A DNA stretch of 64,000 nt from Phreatobacter sp. (GCF_016793595.1 NZ_JAEULY010000001.1:1-64000), one strand, 5' to 3'. Counted from the stretch's first letter, positions 30,869-39,902 are shown. Translations and numbers: made by a program. Notes: a model not told the origin generated them from the sequence alone.

Positions 30869-30996
30869 CCAGGGTTTGCGCCTGTTGCCGGAGGTTCATG
30901 CAAGGGCTCGTAGAGTGCCGGTCCGACGCCGCAAAATCGCCCGATCGCATGCCGCATGATCACCCGCCGTTCCGCTCCAAATCAGGGTCCCGAGGC

Positions 30997-31827
30997 ATGA
31001 ACCCCCGCCTTGCCGCCTTCGGCCTCGTTCTGGCCGCTCCCTTCGCCGTCCAGCCGGCCGCCGCACAGAGCGCCGGCCAGATTTCCGCCGACTACGCGGT
31101 CAGCTTCCTCGGCATGTCGATCGGTTCGGGCACGATGGTCTCGACCACGGACGGACGCAGCTACCGCACGACGCTGAATGCCCGCGTCACCGGCATGGCC
31201 GCGATGTTCGCGGGCGGCGCCGGCACGGCGAGCGCTTCCGGGCAGATCGCCGGCGCAAATCCGGTTCCCGCCAGCTATTCGGTCGAGGTGCGTTCGGGCG
31301 GCAAGACCGAGACGACGCAGATCGGCATGGCGGGCGGCAATGTCGCCTCCGTCGTGCGCAACCCCGACAAGCCGCCGCATACGCGCGCGACGCCGGTGCT
31401 CCCCGAGCATCTGCGCGGCGTGGTCGATCCGCTCTCCGCCGGCATTTTCGTCGCGGGAGGCTCGGGGCCGGTAACCGGGGCGGCAGCCTGCGACCGGCGT
31501 TCGCGCATCTATAACGGCGTGGTGCGCTTCGACCTGATCTATTCCTTCGCCGAGACCCGCCAGGTCGATATCGGCGGCTACAAGGGCGAGGCGGCCGTCT
31601 GCCGCGTGCGCTTCGAGCCGGTCGCGGGCTATCGCGCCGACCGCTCGGACATCGCCGCGGCGCGGCGGCGCTCGGCCGAGGTGATCCTCGTGCCGGTCGC
31701 GGGCACGCGGACGCTGATCCCCGCCAAGATCACGCTGTCCACCGGCTACGGCACCGGCATTGCCGAGGCGACGCGGCTTGCGCTCAATCCGGGCCAGCCC
31801 GCGGCGCGGCGCGCCTCTGCGGATTGA
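30997..31827 (+). CDS. Secreted DUF3108 domain protein
   Basis: A 276-residue exported protein with a signal peptide (cleavage near PAAAQS, about residue 24). The rest fits DUF3108: an ISADYAVSFLGMSIGSGTM start, a repeated beta-strand pattern, a CDRRSRIYNGVVRFDLIY segment and a KITLSTGYGTGIAEATRL end. The domain is thought to be a periplasmic beta-rich fold with no proven function. It sits between lysE and the CoxD-like gene, inside the Mo-hydroxylase region, perhaps by chance. Two cysteines might form a disulfide. Confidence 0.78.
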   Translation: MNPRLAAFGLVLAAPFAVQPAAAQSAGQISADYAVSFLGMSIGSGTMVSTTDGRSYRTTLNARVTGMAAMFAGGAGTASASGQIAGANPVPASYSVEVRSGGKTETTQIGMAGGNVASVVRNPDKPPHTRATPVLPEHLRGVVDPLSAGIFVAGGSGPVTGAAACDRRSRIYNGVVRFDLIYSFAETRQVDIGGYKGEAAVCRVRFEPVAGYRADRSDIAAARRRSAEVILVPVAGTRTLIPAKITLSTGYGTGIAEATRLALNPGQPAARRASAD

Positions 31828-31884
31828 GGCTCTCGCGAAGGCTATCCGCTGCGCTATGGTGGGACGAGCAGCCGGAGCGCCTTC

Positions 31885-32802
31885 GTGACATTGCTTTCCC
31901 AGCAGAACCTTCCCGCTTCCATCGACGAGACTCTGGCGCTCCTGAAGCGCGGCCAGTATGTGGCCGACCGGTCGCTCGCGACCGTGCTGTTTCTCGCCCT
32001 GAAGATGGGCCGGCCGATCCTCCTCGAAGGCGAGGCGGGGGTCGGCAAGACCGAGATCGCCAAGGTTCTGGCGGCGACGCTCGGGCGCAGCCTCATTCGC
32101 CTGCAATGCTATGAGGGCCTGGACGTTTCGGCGGCGGTCTATGAATGGAACTATGCCGCGCAGATGATCGCGATCCGCCTTGCCGAGGCGGAGGGGGCGG
32201 TGGACCGCGAGCAGCTGTCGGCCGGCATCTTCTCCGAGCGCTATCTGGTCAAGCGGCCGCTGTTGCAGGCCCTTGAGCCGGACATGCGCGGCCCGCCCGT
32301 GCTGCTGATCGACGAGCTCGACCGCACGGACGAGGCTTTCGAGGCCTTCCTTCTGGAGGTGCTGTCGGATTTCCAGGTGACGGTGCCGGAACTTGGAACC
32401 ATCAAGGCGCCGGCCGCGCCCATCGTCATCGTCACGTCGAACCGCACGCGCGAGATCCACGACGCGCTGAAGCGGCGCTGCCTCTATCACTGGGTTGATT
32501 ATCCCGACGCGGCGCGCGAACTCGCCATCCTGAAGGCCAAGGCGCCGGGCGCGCCGGAGCGGCTGACGAAGGAGATCGTCGCTTTCGTGCAGCGGCTGAG
32601 AAAATCCGACCTGTTCAAGGTGCCGGGCGTCGCCGAAACCATCGACTGGGCGACGGCGCTGACCGAGCTCGATGCGGTCGGCCTCGATCCACAGGGCGTC
32701 ACCGATACGCTGGGCGTGCTGCTCAAATATCAGGACGACATCCAGAAGATGCAGGGCGGCGAGGCCAAGGCCATTCTCGACGAGGTGAGGGCGGGGCGCT
32801 GA
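31885..32802 (+). CDS. MoxR-family AAA+ ATPase, CoxD-like maturation factor
   Basis: A 305-residue AAA+ ATPase of the MoxR class. Walker A is GEAGVGKTE (residues 49-57), Walker B is VLLIDELDR and the arginine-finger region is LKRRCLYHWVDYP. CoxD in CO dehydrogenase operons is a membrane-associated chaperone needed to build the Mo/Cu site, and related proteins serve other Mo hydroxylases. The gene starts with GTG and ends one base before the CoxE-like start, so the pair is coupled. It is separated from the structural genes by lysE and DUF3108. Confidence 0.9.
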   Translation: MTLLSQQNLPASIDETLALLKRGQYVADRSLATVLFLALKMGRPILLEGEAGVGKTEIAKVLAATLGRSLIRLQCYEGLDVSAAVYEWNYAAQMIAIRLAEAEGAVDREQLSAGIFSERYLVKRPLLQALEPDMRGPPVLLIDELDRTDEAFEAFLLEVLSDFQVTVPELGTIKAPAAPIVIVTSNRTREIHDALKRRCLYHWVDYPDAARELAILKAKAPGAPERLTKEIVAFVQRLRKSDLFKVPGVAETIDWATALTELDAVGLDPQGVTDTLGVLLKYQDDIQKMQGGEAKAILDEVRAGR

Positions 32803-32803
32803 C

Positions 32804-33994
32804 GTGGCCAATGCCCTCGCCGAGAACATCGCCCATTTCGCCCGCGCGCTCCGGGTCGCGGGCCTGCCCGTGGGGCCGGGCACGGTGCTGGACGCCATTG
32901 CGGCGGTCGAGGCGGCCGGGATCGGCTCGCGCGACGACTTCTACTGGACGCTGCATTCGGTCTTCGTGACGAAGCACGAGCATTCCGTCATCTTCCGCAC
33001 CGGCTTCGAGATCTTCTGGAAGCGGCGGCACCTGATGGAGAAGCTGCTCTCCATCCTGATGCCGGTGGCGCATGCGCCCGAGCGCAAGCCCGACCCGGTG
33101 TCGCTGCGCCTGCAGGAAGCCTTCTTCAAGGATGTCGAGAGCGTGCCGGTGGAGCGGCCCGAGATCGAGGTGGACGCGCGTTTCACCGTCTCCGACGTCG
33201 AAGTGCTCCAGCATAAGGACTTCGCGCAGATGACCGCCGCCGAGATCGCCGAGGCGAAGCGGCGCGTTGCCGCGCTGGTGCTTCCCGACGATGCAGTGCC
33301 GACGCGACGGCTGGCGGCCGATTCCCGCGGGCACCGCATCGACATCCGCCGCACGCTTCGGCGCTCGATCGGGGAGGGTGGCGGCATCATCGACCTCGCG
33401 CGGCGCGGGCCGAAGGACAGGCACCCGCCGCTGGTCGTGCTCTGCGACATTTCCGGGTCGATGAGCCAGTACACGCGGGTCATGCTGCATTTCATCCACG
33501 CCCTGATGGAGAAGCGCCGGCAGGTTCATGCCTTCACTTTCGGCACCCGGCTGACCAACATCACGCGGATGCTGAAGGCCAAGGACCCCGACGAGGCGCT
33601 GGCGGCGACCACCGCCGCCGTTCAGGACTGGTCGGGCGGCACGCGCATCGCGCCCTCGCTCCACGCCTTCAACAAACTGTGGTCGCGCCGGGTGCTGACC
33701 GGTGGGGCGGTCGTGCTGCTGGTCACCGACGGGCTGGAGCGCGAGGGCGGCGGCGACCTCGCGCGCGAGGCAGACCGGCTGCACCGGTCCTGCCGACGGC
33801 TCGTCTGGCTCAATCCGCTGCTGCGCTATGACGGGTTCGAGGCGAAGGCTTCCGGCATCCGCACGCTGCTGCCGCATGTCGACGAGTTCCGCACCATCCA
33901 CAATATCGCGGCGGTGGCCGACCTCGTCACCGCGCTCGATGCGCGCCGGACGGATCGCTCCCATGATCCGCGACTATGGCTGAAGGCGGCCTGA
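32804..33994 (+). CDS. VWA domain-containing CoxE-like protein
   Basis: A 396-residue protein of the CoxE type with a C-terminal von Willebrand A domain. The metal-ion-dependent adhesion site begins with DISGS at residues 215-219; SGGTRI and VTDGLER supply the other MIDAS positions. MoxR ATPases act with VWA partners to insert metals or remodel enzymes, so it works with the CoxD-like ATPase just upstream. The GTG start overlaps nothing but lies one base after the previous stop. The first 200 residues are the CoxE-specific helical part. Confidence 0.9.
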   Translation: MANALAENIAHFARALRVAGLPVGPGTVLDAIAAVEAAGIGSRDDFYWTLHSVFVTKHEHSVIFRTGFEIFWKRRHLMEKLLSILMPVAHAPERKPDPVSLRLQEAFFKDVESVPVERPEIEVDARFTVSDVEVLQHKDFAQMTAAEIAEAKRRVAALVLPDDAVPTRRLAADSRGHRIDIRRTLRRSIGEGGGIIDLARRGPKDRHPPLVVLCDISGSMSQYTRVMLHFIHALMEKRRQVHAFTFGTRLTNITRMLKAKDPDEALAATTAAVQDWSGGTRIAPSLHAFNKLWSRRVLTGGAVVLLVTDGLEREGGGDLAREADRLHRSCRRLVWLNPLLRYDGFEAKASGIRTLLPHVDEFRTIHNIAAVADLVTALDARRTDRSHDPRLWLKAA

Positions 33995-34066
33995 GCCCTC
34001 GCGCGTCGCCTCGCCTGCGCCTATCTTGGAACGATCCCAGCCTTGCAGCTATCAGGGGAGGCGCCC

Positions 34067-34390
34067 ATGCTGTCGACCGACGAGGACATCCTGACCCAGG
34101 CCGAGGCCTGGGCGAAGGTCGGCAAGGGCGTGGCGGTGGCGACCGTGGTCGAGACCTGGGGCTCGGCGCCGCGCCCGGTCGGCTCGCATTTGGTCATCGA
34201 CGAGGAAGGCACCTTCCTCGGCTCCGTCTCCGGCGGCTGCGTCGAGGGCGAGGTGGTGACGGAGGCGCTCGACGTGATCGGCTCCGGCAAGGCGAAGCTG
34301 CTCGAATTTGGCGTCGCGGACGAGACGGCTTGGCGGGCGGGCCTGTCCTGCGGCGGCCGTATCGCGGTTTACGTCGAGAAGGTCGGCTGA
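34067..34390 (+). CDS. XdhC/CoxI family protein, N-terminal domain only
   Basis: A 107-residue protein that is the XdhC_CoxI domain alone. The family binds and sulfurates or delivers molybdenum cofactor to xanthine dehydrogenase-like enzymes. EDILTQAEAWAKVGKGVAVATVVETWGSAPRPVG and SVSGGCVEGEVV with a conserved cysteine, and LSCGGRIAVYVE, are its signature. In most bacteria this domain is fused to the Rossmann domain that here is encoded by the next gene, which starts at the last base of this stop (ATGA overlap). AGGGGAGG precedes the ATG at 34067. Confidence 0.88.
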   Translation: MLSTDEDILTQAEAWAKVGKGVAVATVVETWGSAPRPVGSHLVIDEEGTFLGSVSGGCVEGEVVTEALDVIGSGKAKLLEFGVADETAWRAGLSCGGRIAVYVEKVG

Positions 34391-35070
34391 TGGACCTGAA
34401 ACTGCTCTCCGCGCTGAATGCGGCGCGGACGGACCGCAAGGCGGCGGTGCTGGTCACCGATCTCGATGGCGCAGCGCCCGCCCGGCTGGTCACCGACGCG
34501 AACCTGGCGGGGGATGCGCTGGAGGAGCCGATCCGTGCCGCCCTGCGCTCGGGCAAGAGTGGTGTCGTCGGCGAGACACGGGTCTTCCTGACGGTGCAGG
34601 TTCCACCGGCCCAGATGGTGATCATCGGGGCGGTCCATATCAGTCAGGCACTGGTGCCGATGGCCCGACTGCTCGGCTACGACCCGGTGATCGTCGATCC
34701 GCGCACCGCCTTCGCGACGCCGGAGCGCTTTCCGGACGTGACGCTGAAGGCGGAATGGCCGGATGTGGCGTTGCCGCCGCTCGGCGTCGACCGCTACACC
34801 GCCTTCATCGCGCTGACCCACGATCCGAAGATCGACGATCCCGCGCTGCTGCACGCCTTCGAGAAAGACTGCTTCTATATCGGCGCGCTCGGTTCGCGGC
34901 GCACCCATGCCAAGCGCGTCGAGCGACTGACGGCGGCAGGGGCATCGCCGGAGGCGGTGGCCCGCATCAAGGCGCCGGTCGGCCTCAATATCGGGGCGAT
35001 CTCGCCGGCCGAGATCGCCGTGTCGATCCTCGCCGAGGTCACGCAGGCCTGGCGGCAGGGGATCGCGTGA
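34390..35070 (+). CDS. XdhC family protein, C-terminal Rossmann domain (CoxF-like)
   Basis: A 226-residue protein matching XdhC_C, the Rossmann half of XdhC. MVIIGAVHISQALVPMARLLGY is the nucleotide-binding start and FYIGALGSRRTHAKR and GLNIGAISPAEIAVSI are the family signatures. It is one base out of phase with the upstream gene stop (ATGA), so the two domains are made as separate but coupled proteins that probably form one Mo-cofactor handling complex. The N-terminal 70 residues are less conserved. Confidence 0.88.
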   Translation: MDLKLLSALNAARTDRKAAVLVTDLDGAAPARLVTDANLAGDALEEPIRAALRSGKSGVVGETRVFLTVQVPPAQMVIIGAVHISQALVPMARLLGYDPVIVDPRTAFATPERFPDVTLKAEWPDVALPPLGVDRYTAFIALTHDPKIDDPALLHAFEKDCFYIGALGSRRTHAKRVERLTAAGASPEAVARIKAPVGLNIGAISPAEIAVSILAEVTQAWRQGIA

Positions 35071-35091
35071 GGATGTGACAGGCATCGCGCC

Positions 35092-36702
35092 ATGAAATTC
35101 GGACCCGTTCCCGTCGCCGAGGCTCTGGGCGGCGTCGTCGCCCATGCGGTGCGCTCCGGCGGCCTCGTGCTGAAAAAGGGCGCGGTGGTTCGCGAGGCGG
35201 AGATCGCGGCGCTCAGGGCCGCCGGCATCGACACCGTGACGGTGGCGATGGTCGAGACCGGCGATGTCGGCGAGGACGAGGCCGCGGCGCGCATCGCCGC
35301 GGCGGTGGCCGGGGAGGGCGTCAGGGTCGATGCCGCCTTCACCGGACGGGCCAACCTGTTCGCCGAGGTCGCGGGCGTGCTGGTCGTCGAGCGCGAGGGC
35401 ATCGACGCCGTCAACCGGATCGACGAGGCCATCACTCTGGCGACCCTGCCGGCCTTCGCGGCGGTCGAGCCCGGCGAGATGATCGCAACCGTCAAGATCA
35501 TCCCCTACGCCGCATCCGGCGATGCGGTGAAGAGAGCCGCCGGGCCGCGTCCCCTGATCCGCGTCGCGCCCTTCGTGCTGAGGCGGGTCGCGGTGATATC
35601 GACACTGCTGCCGGGCCTTGCCGACAAGGTGGTCGACAAGACCTTGCGGGTGACCGCCGAGCGGCTGAAGCCGACCGGCGCCTCCATTGTCTCCGAGCGG
35701 CGCGTGCCGCACGAGGCCGAGGCGCTGCGCAAGGCGGTCGAGGCCGCGAGAACCGAGGGCGCGGATCTCGTGCTCGTCTTCGGCGCATCCGCCATCGCCG
35801 ACCGGCGCGACGTGATCCCCGCCGCGCTGGAGGCTGCCGGCGGGCGGATCGCCCATTTCGGCATGCCGGTAGACCCCGGCAACCTGCTGCTGGTCGGCGA
35901 TCTCGACGGTGCGCCGGTGATCGGCGCGCCGGGCTGCGCGCGATCGCCCAAGGAAAACGGCTTCGACTGGGTGCTGATGCGTCTGCTCGCGGGGCTGCCG
36001 GTTTCCAAGGCCGACATTACCGGCATGGGCGTCGGCGGGCTGCTGATGGAGATCGTCTCGCGGCCCCAGCCGCGCGAGAGCGAGGTTGCGATGCCGGCCC
36101 GGCCGAAAGTGGCGGGGCTCGTGCTGGCGGCGGGCCGCTCGACCCGCATGGGCGGGCCGAACAAGCTGCTGGCGACGCTCGACGGCAAGCCGCTGGTGCG
36201 CCACGCCGCCGAGGCGGCCGTCGGCGCGGGCCTCCAGCTGGTGACGGTGGTGACCGGCCATCAGGGCGAGCGCGTGCGCGCGGCGCTGGGCGGCCTCGAT
36301 GTCGCCTTCGCCGGCAATCCCGATTTCGCGGAGGGGCTGTCGACGTCGCTCAGGGCCGGCCTTGCCGCCTTGCCGGACGATGTCGATGCGGTGGTGATCC
36401 TGCTGGGCGACATGCCGCGCGTCGACGCCGCACTGGTGGCGCGGCTTGCGGCCGCCTTCGATCCAGCCGCCGGGCGCCATGTCGTGGTGCCGGTCGCCGA
36501 TGGCCGCCGCGGCAATCCCGTGCTGTGGGGCCGGCGCTTCTTTGCGGAGCTTGCGCGCGTGACCGGCGACCAGGGCGGGCGGGCGGTGCTCGCGGCCTAT
36601 CCGGAGGCGGTGTTCGAGGTGCCCGCGGAGGACGATGCAGTCCATCTCGATCTCGATACGCCCGAAGCGCTTGCGGCGGCGGGCGGCACGCCGGCCGCGT
36701 AA
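35092..36702 (+). CDS. Molybdopterin-binding (MoCF) / MobA-like nucleotidyltransferase fusion
   Basis: A 536-residue fusion. Residues about 1-333 are a molybdopterin-binding MoeA/MogA-like part (KPTGASIVSERRVPHE and LVFGASAIADRRDVIPAA form the MoCF core, GMPVDPGNLLLVG follows). Residues about 339-536 are a MobA/MocA-like NTP transferase: LVLAAGRSTRMGGPNKLL is its nucleotide-binding signature and LLGDMPRV the metal aspartate. MocA makes the cytosine dinucleotide form of the cofactor used by Mo hydroxylases, which fits the operon. Databases often name this architecture molybdopterin-binding/glycosyltransferase family 2. It closes the maturation gene block. Confidence 0.85.
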   Translation: MKFGPVPVAEALGGVVAHAVRSGGLVLKKGAVVREAEIAALRAAGIDTVTVAMVETGDVGEDEAAARIAAAVAGEGVRVDAAFTGRANLFAEVAGVLVVEREGIDAVNRIDEAITLATLPAFAAVEPGEMIATVKIIPYAASGDAVKRAAGPRPLIRVAPFVLRRVAVISTLLPGLADKVVDKTLRVTAERLKPTGASIVSERRVPHEAEALRKAVEAARTEGADLVLVFGASAIADRRDVIPAALEAAGGRIAHFGMPVDPGNLLLVGDLDGAPVIGAPGCARSPKENGFDWVLMRLLAGLPVSKADITGMGVGGLLMEIVSRPQPRESEVAMPARPKVAGLVLAAGRSTRMGGPNKLLATLDGKPLVRHAAEAAVGAGLQLVTVVTGHQGERVRAALGGLDVAFAGNPDFAEGLSTSLRAGLAALPDDVDAVVILLGDMPRVDAALVARLAAAFDPAAGRHVVVPVADGRRGNPVLWGRRFFAELARVTGDQGGRAVLAAYPEAVFEVPAEDDAVHLDLDTPEALAAAGGTPAA

Positions 36703-36748
36703 CCACCGGAACGATCAGGGTGAATGCGAAGGAGTGAATGCCGCGGGC

Positions 36749-36782
36749 AAAAAAATGCCCCGGATCGGGGCCGATCCGAGGC
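36749..36782 (-). terminator. Strong minus-strand intrinsic terminator
   Basis: On the minus strand GCCTCGGATCG pairs with CGATCCGGGGC (one G-T pair) around a four-base loop and is followed by A then seven T. It is a textbook rho-independent terminator facing left, with no annotated minus-strand gene before it for about 4 kb. Confidence 0.75.
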
Positions 36783-36850
36783 AATTGGGGTCTCCGTGGA
36801 CGCGGAGTGTTGAGGCGACACTGCCTCGTGTCCGGCCCCGGCACAATGCA
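36749..36850 (-). ncRNA. Candidate small RNA antisense to the intergenic gap
   Basis: The 415-base gap 36703-37117 has no gene on either strand that I can support. On its minus strand an RNA ending at a strong terminator would fold into two further hairpins: one with arms at 36817-36821 and 36828-36832 (GACAC/GTGTC), one with arms at 36792-36796 and 36803-36807 (CTCCG/CGGAG). GGGG and CCCC blocks could close both. A weak -10-like GTAAAAAT lies at 36857-36864 on that strand. No minus-strand gene runs in from the right, so the terminator needs a source. The 5' end is a guess. The remaining part of the gap (36851-37117) shows nothing else clear. Confidence 0.4.
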
Positions 36851-37117
36851 GACCGCATTTTTACCCTACCGGTTGACCCTAACGTGACCTGCGGAACTTC
36901 GTTCAGTTTTTCAGAGAGTTGGTGCGATCCGCTCGGAGTTTGATTCCGATGGTCGGCCGCGAGGCCGATGGCTCGCTTGCCCTTCCGCCGGCTGGCGTCT
37001 ATCACCCGCGCTTGGATCGTGCCTGCGCGCTGTTCAGATGCAGACATGATCCGGATTCTTGCGTTGTCGCGTTTTCTTCACGCGAACCGGTGCCCACTTC
37101 GCTCGAAAACGCTATTG

Positions 37118-38221
37118 ATGACCCCGACCCAGACAGCCACAACCGCGCCCGAACTCACGGTGGTGGTGCCCAGCTACAACGAACGCGACAACGTGCCGGA
37201 ATTGGCCCGGCGGCTCGACCATGTCCTTTCCGGCATTGCCTGGGAGATGATCGTGGTCGACGACGACAGCCCGGACGGCACGTCCGCCGTGGTCAAGGCG
37301 CTGTCGCGGCAGGACCCGCGCGTGCGCTGCATCCGCCGCGTCGGCCGGCGGGGCCTCGCGGGCGCCTGCATCGAGGGCATGCTCGCCTCCTCCGCGCCGG
37401 TCGTGGCGGTGATGGACGCCGACCTTCAGCACGACGAGACCATTCTGCCGGCCATGCTGACACATATCCGCGAGGGCAAAGAGCTGGTGGTCGCGAGCCG
37501 CAACATCGAGGGCGGCTCCAAGACCGAAGGCCTCTCGCCGGTGCGGCAGGCGATCTCGGACCTTGGCCGCAAGCTCTCGGCGATGATCCTGAAGGCGCCG
37601 CTCTCCGATCCGATGTCGGGCTTCTTCATGCTGAAGCGCGAGCTCGTGGAGGAAATCGCGCCGAAGCTCTCGACCGCCGGCTTCAAGATCCTCGCGGACA
37701 TCGCCGCCTCGGTGCCGCGCGCGCCGAGCGTTGCAGAAGTGCCCTTCGTGTTCCGCGAGCGCGTCCACGGCGAGAGCAAGCTCGACGCGAAAGTAGCGCT
37801 CGACTATCTCGGCTTCGTCCTCAACAAGCTGTCCGGCGGGCTGATCCCGCTGCGCTTCATCTTCTTCGCCCTTGTCGGCGCGAGCGGCCTCGTCGTGCAC
37901 ATGCTGGCGCTTTATGTCGCGCTGCGCGGCGGCGTCGGCTTCGAATGGTCGCAGACGCTGGCGACCGCCATCGCCATGACCTCGAACTTCATCATCAACA
38001 ACGAGGTGACCTATCGCGACGGTCGGCTGCGCGGATCGAAATTCTGGGTCGGCCTCGCGCTGTTCTATCTCGTCTGCAGCATCGGTGCGCTCGGCAATGT
38101 CGGCGTCGCGAGCTGGCTCTATTCCGGCCACGCGCAATGGTGGCTCGCCGGTATCGCCGGCGCGGTGATGGGCGCGGTTTTCAACTATGCCGCATCGTCC
38201 GCCTTCGTCTGGCGCCGCTGA
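37118..38221 (+). CDS. GT2 glycosyltransferase fused to a GtrA-like membrane domain
   Basis: A 367-residue protein. The first 235 residues are a family 2 glycosyltransferase of the dolichol/polyprenol-phosphate mannose synthase type: LTVVVPSYNERDNVPEL, VVDDDSPDGT and VMDADLQHDE (the metal-binding D-x-D-like motif) and SGFFMLKREL. The last 130 residues are a GtrA/DPMS-like domain with four membrane helices. Such proteins load a sugar on undecaprenyl or dolichyl phosphate on the cytoplasmic side, and GtrA domains may help flip it. The next gene, a GT39-type transferase, overlaps by 35 bases and is the likely user of the lipid-linked sugar. I chose the ATG at 37118. Confidence 0.9.
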   Translation: MTPTQTATTAPELTVVVPSYNERDNVPELARRLDHVLSGIAWEMIVVDDDSPDGTSAVVKALSRQDPRVRCIRRVGRRGLAGACIEGMLASSAPVVAVMDADLQHDETILPAMLTHIREGKELVVASRNIEGGSKTEGLSPVRQAISDLGRKLSAMILKAPLSDPMSGFFMLKRELVEEIAPKLSTAGFKILADIAASVPRAPSVAEVPFVFRERVHGESKLDAKVALDYLGFVLNKLSGGLIPLRFIFFALVGASGLVVHMLALYVALRGGVGFEWSQTLATAIAMTSNFIINNEVTYRDGRLRGSKFWVGLALFYLVCSIGALGNVGVASWLYSGHAQWWLAGIAGAVMGAVFNYAASSAFVWRR

Positions 38222-39749
38222 CGCTCCGCTCGATCCGCGCCCGGTCTGGGCGGGGTCGGCGGCCGCGGTCATTGTTCTCGTCGCGATCCTGACGGCGCTG
38301 CGCCTCTGGGCCGCCGGAGCGGTCGGCCTGGCCGCCGACGAGGCCTATTACTGGCTCTGGGCGAAGAACCTGTCGTGGGGCTATCTCGATCACCCCCCGA
38401 TGGTTGCGGTGCTGATCCGCGCCTCCATCGCCGTTTTCGGCGATACCGAATTCGGCATCCGCTGGCTGTCGGTGCTGCTGGGCGCGGCGGCGAGCCTTGG
38501 CGTCTGGCGCCTCGTCTGGCGGCTGACCGACGACCGGGTCGCGGCCATCGCCGCCGCAGGGCTCGTGCAGGGCACGCTGTTCCTCGGCGCGGGCGCGATG
38601 CTGGTGACGCCCGACACGCCGCTGGTGCTGTTCTGGACGCTGGCGCTGCTGGCGCTGGTCGAGATCTGGCGGACGGGCAGGGGCGCGTGGTGGCTAGCGG
38701 CCGGCCTGTCGGTCGGGCTCGCCTTCGTGTCGAAATATACCGCCGTCTTCCTCGGGCTCGGCATAGTGCTCTGGCTTCTGTGGGTGCCGGAGATGCGGCG
38801 GTGGTTCGCCTCGCCCTGGGCCTATGCGGGTGGGGCGCTGTGCCTCGCGGTCATGGCGCCCGTCATCGCCTGGAACCTCACCCATGGCGGCGCTTCGCTG
38901 ACGAAGCAGTTCGGCCGCGCCGTGCCGCAGGCCTTCGATCCGCGCTTCGTGCCGGAATTCATCGCGGGGCAGGCGGCGCTGCTGACGCCGCTGATCGGCC
39001 TCGTCGTCCTCTGGGGCCTGTGGGTGGCGACGCGCCGGGCGCTCGCCGGGCGAGCGGCAGGCGAGACGCTGATCGCCGCGACGACGCTGCCGCTCGTCGC
39101 CTATCTCGTCTGGTACGGCCTGTTCGACCGGGTGCAGGGCAACTGGACCGCCTGCCTCCTGCCGGCCTCCATCGCGGCAGCCGCGCTCGGCGGCAAGGCG
39201 TGGCCGGCGATCTCATGGATGCGGGCGATTCTGCGCGCCTCCATGCGCTGGGGACTGGTTCTCGGCGTCGTTCTGGGCGTCGTCGTGATCGGCCACGCCG
39301 CGTTCCGCATCGTGCCGCTGGCCATCGATCCGACCGGGCAGCTTCACGGCTGGCGCGCCACGGGGGAGGCTATCGAGAGGGAGACCGCAGCGCGGGGCGC
39401 GGCGACCATCGGCACCGTCAGCTACACGACAACGGCGCATCTGCGCTTCTACGGATCGCGCAACCTGCCGGTCGTCCAGCTCGGCGAGCGGCTGCGCTAC
39501 GCGATGGAACCGCCACCGGATGTCGAAACGTTGCGGTCGCGGCCGATTCTCGTCGTGGCGGAAAGCCGCCGCGAGGCGGAGGCGCTGGCGGCGTTGCGCA
39601 GGACCTTCGGCTCGGTGCAGCGCGCGGGCTCGGTCGAGCGGCACTGGGTGCCACGGTTCTGGCGCACCAGCTATCTCGACACGCTGGCGCTGTTCCTTGT
39701 CGCCGAACCGCTGAAGGCGGGCTTCCCCGACGTCCAGACGGATCGCTGA
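38187..39749 (+). CDS. GT39/ArnT-like membrane glycosyltransferase
   Basis: A 520-residue integral-membrane transferase with about a dozen helices. The N-terminal periplasmic loop holds LAADEAYYWLWAKNLSWGYLDHPPM, whose aspartate-glutamate pair is the catalytic motif of the PMT/ArnT (GT39/GT83) family. It would move a sugar from a polyprenyl phosphate donor onto lipid A, a protein or a polysaccharide on the periplasmic side. It overlaps the GT2-GtrA gene by 35 bases in another frame, so translation is coupled and the pair act in series (inference). The acceptor cannot be told. Confidence 0.88.
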   Translation: MPHRPPSSGAADAPLDPRPVWAGSAAAVIVLVAILTALRLWAAGAVGLAADEAYYWLWAKNLSWGYLDHPPMVAVLIRASIAVFGDTEFGIRWLSVLLGAAASLGVWRLVWRLTDDRVAAIAAAGLVQGTLFLGAGAMLVTPDTPLVLFWTLALLALVEIWRTGRGAWWLAAGLSVGLAFVSKYTAVFLGLGIVLWLLWVPEMRRWFASPWAYAGGALCLAVMAPVIAWNLTHGGASLTKQFGRAVPQAFDPRFVPEFIAGQAALLTPLIGLVVLWGLWVATRRALAGRAAGETLIAATTLPLVAYLVWYGLFDRVQGNWTACLLPASIAAAALGGKAWPAISWMRAILRASMRWGLVLGVVLGVVVIGHAAFRIVPLAIDPTGQLHGWRATGEAIERETAARGAATIGTVSYTTTAHLRFYGSRNLPVVQLGERLRYAMEPPPDVETLRSRPILVVAESRREAEALAALRRTFGSVQRAGSVERHWVPRFWRTSYLDTLALFLVAEPLKAGFPDVQTDR

Positions 39750-39902
39750 CGACGGGCGCGGCCTTGGGGGATGATTGTTGCGTCCGCGCCACAGAAGAAT
39801 TCGAGAATGCACAACTGTCGCGCGAATCTGCGCGAATGCGTTGGTGTGACGTAGGGGAATGGCTACGAAGGCGCACGGGAAATAATCGTGCCGGAGCCTG
39901 AC

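Noticed and set aside
34369..36645. 758-codon minus-strand open frame opposite the XdhC-like and fusion genes
   Set aside because: Same reason: it lies wholly under conserved plus-strand genes and shows no domain.
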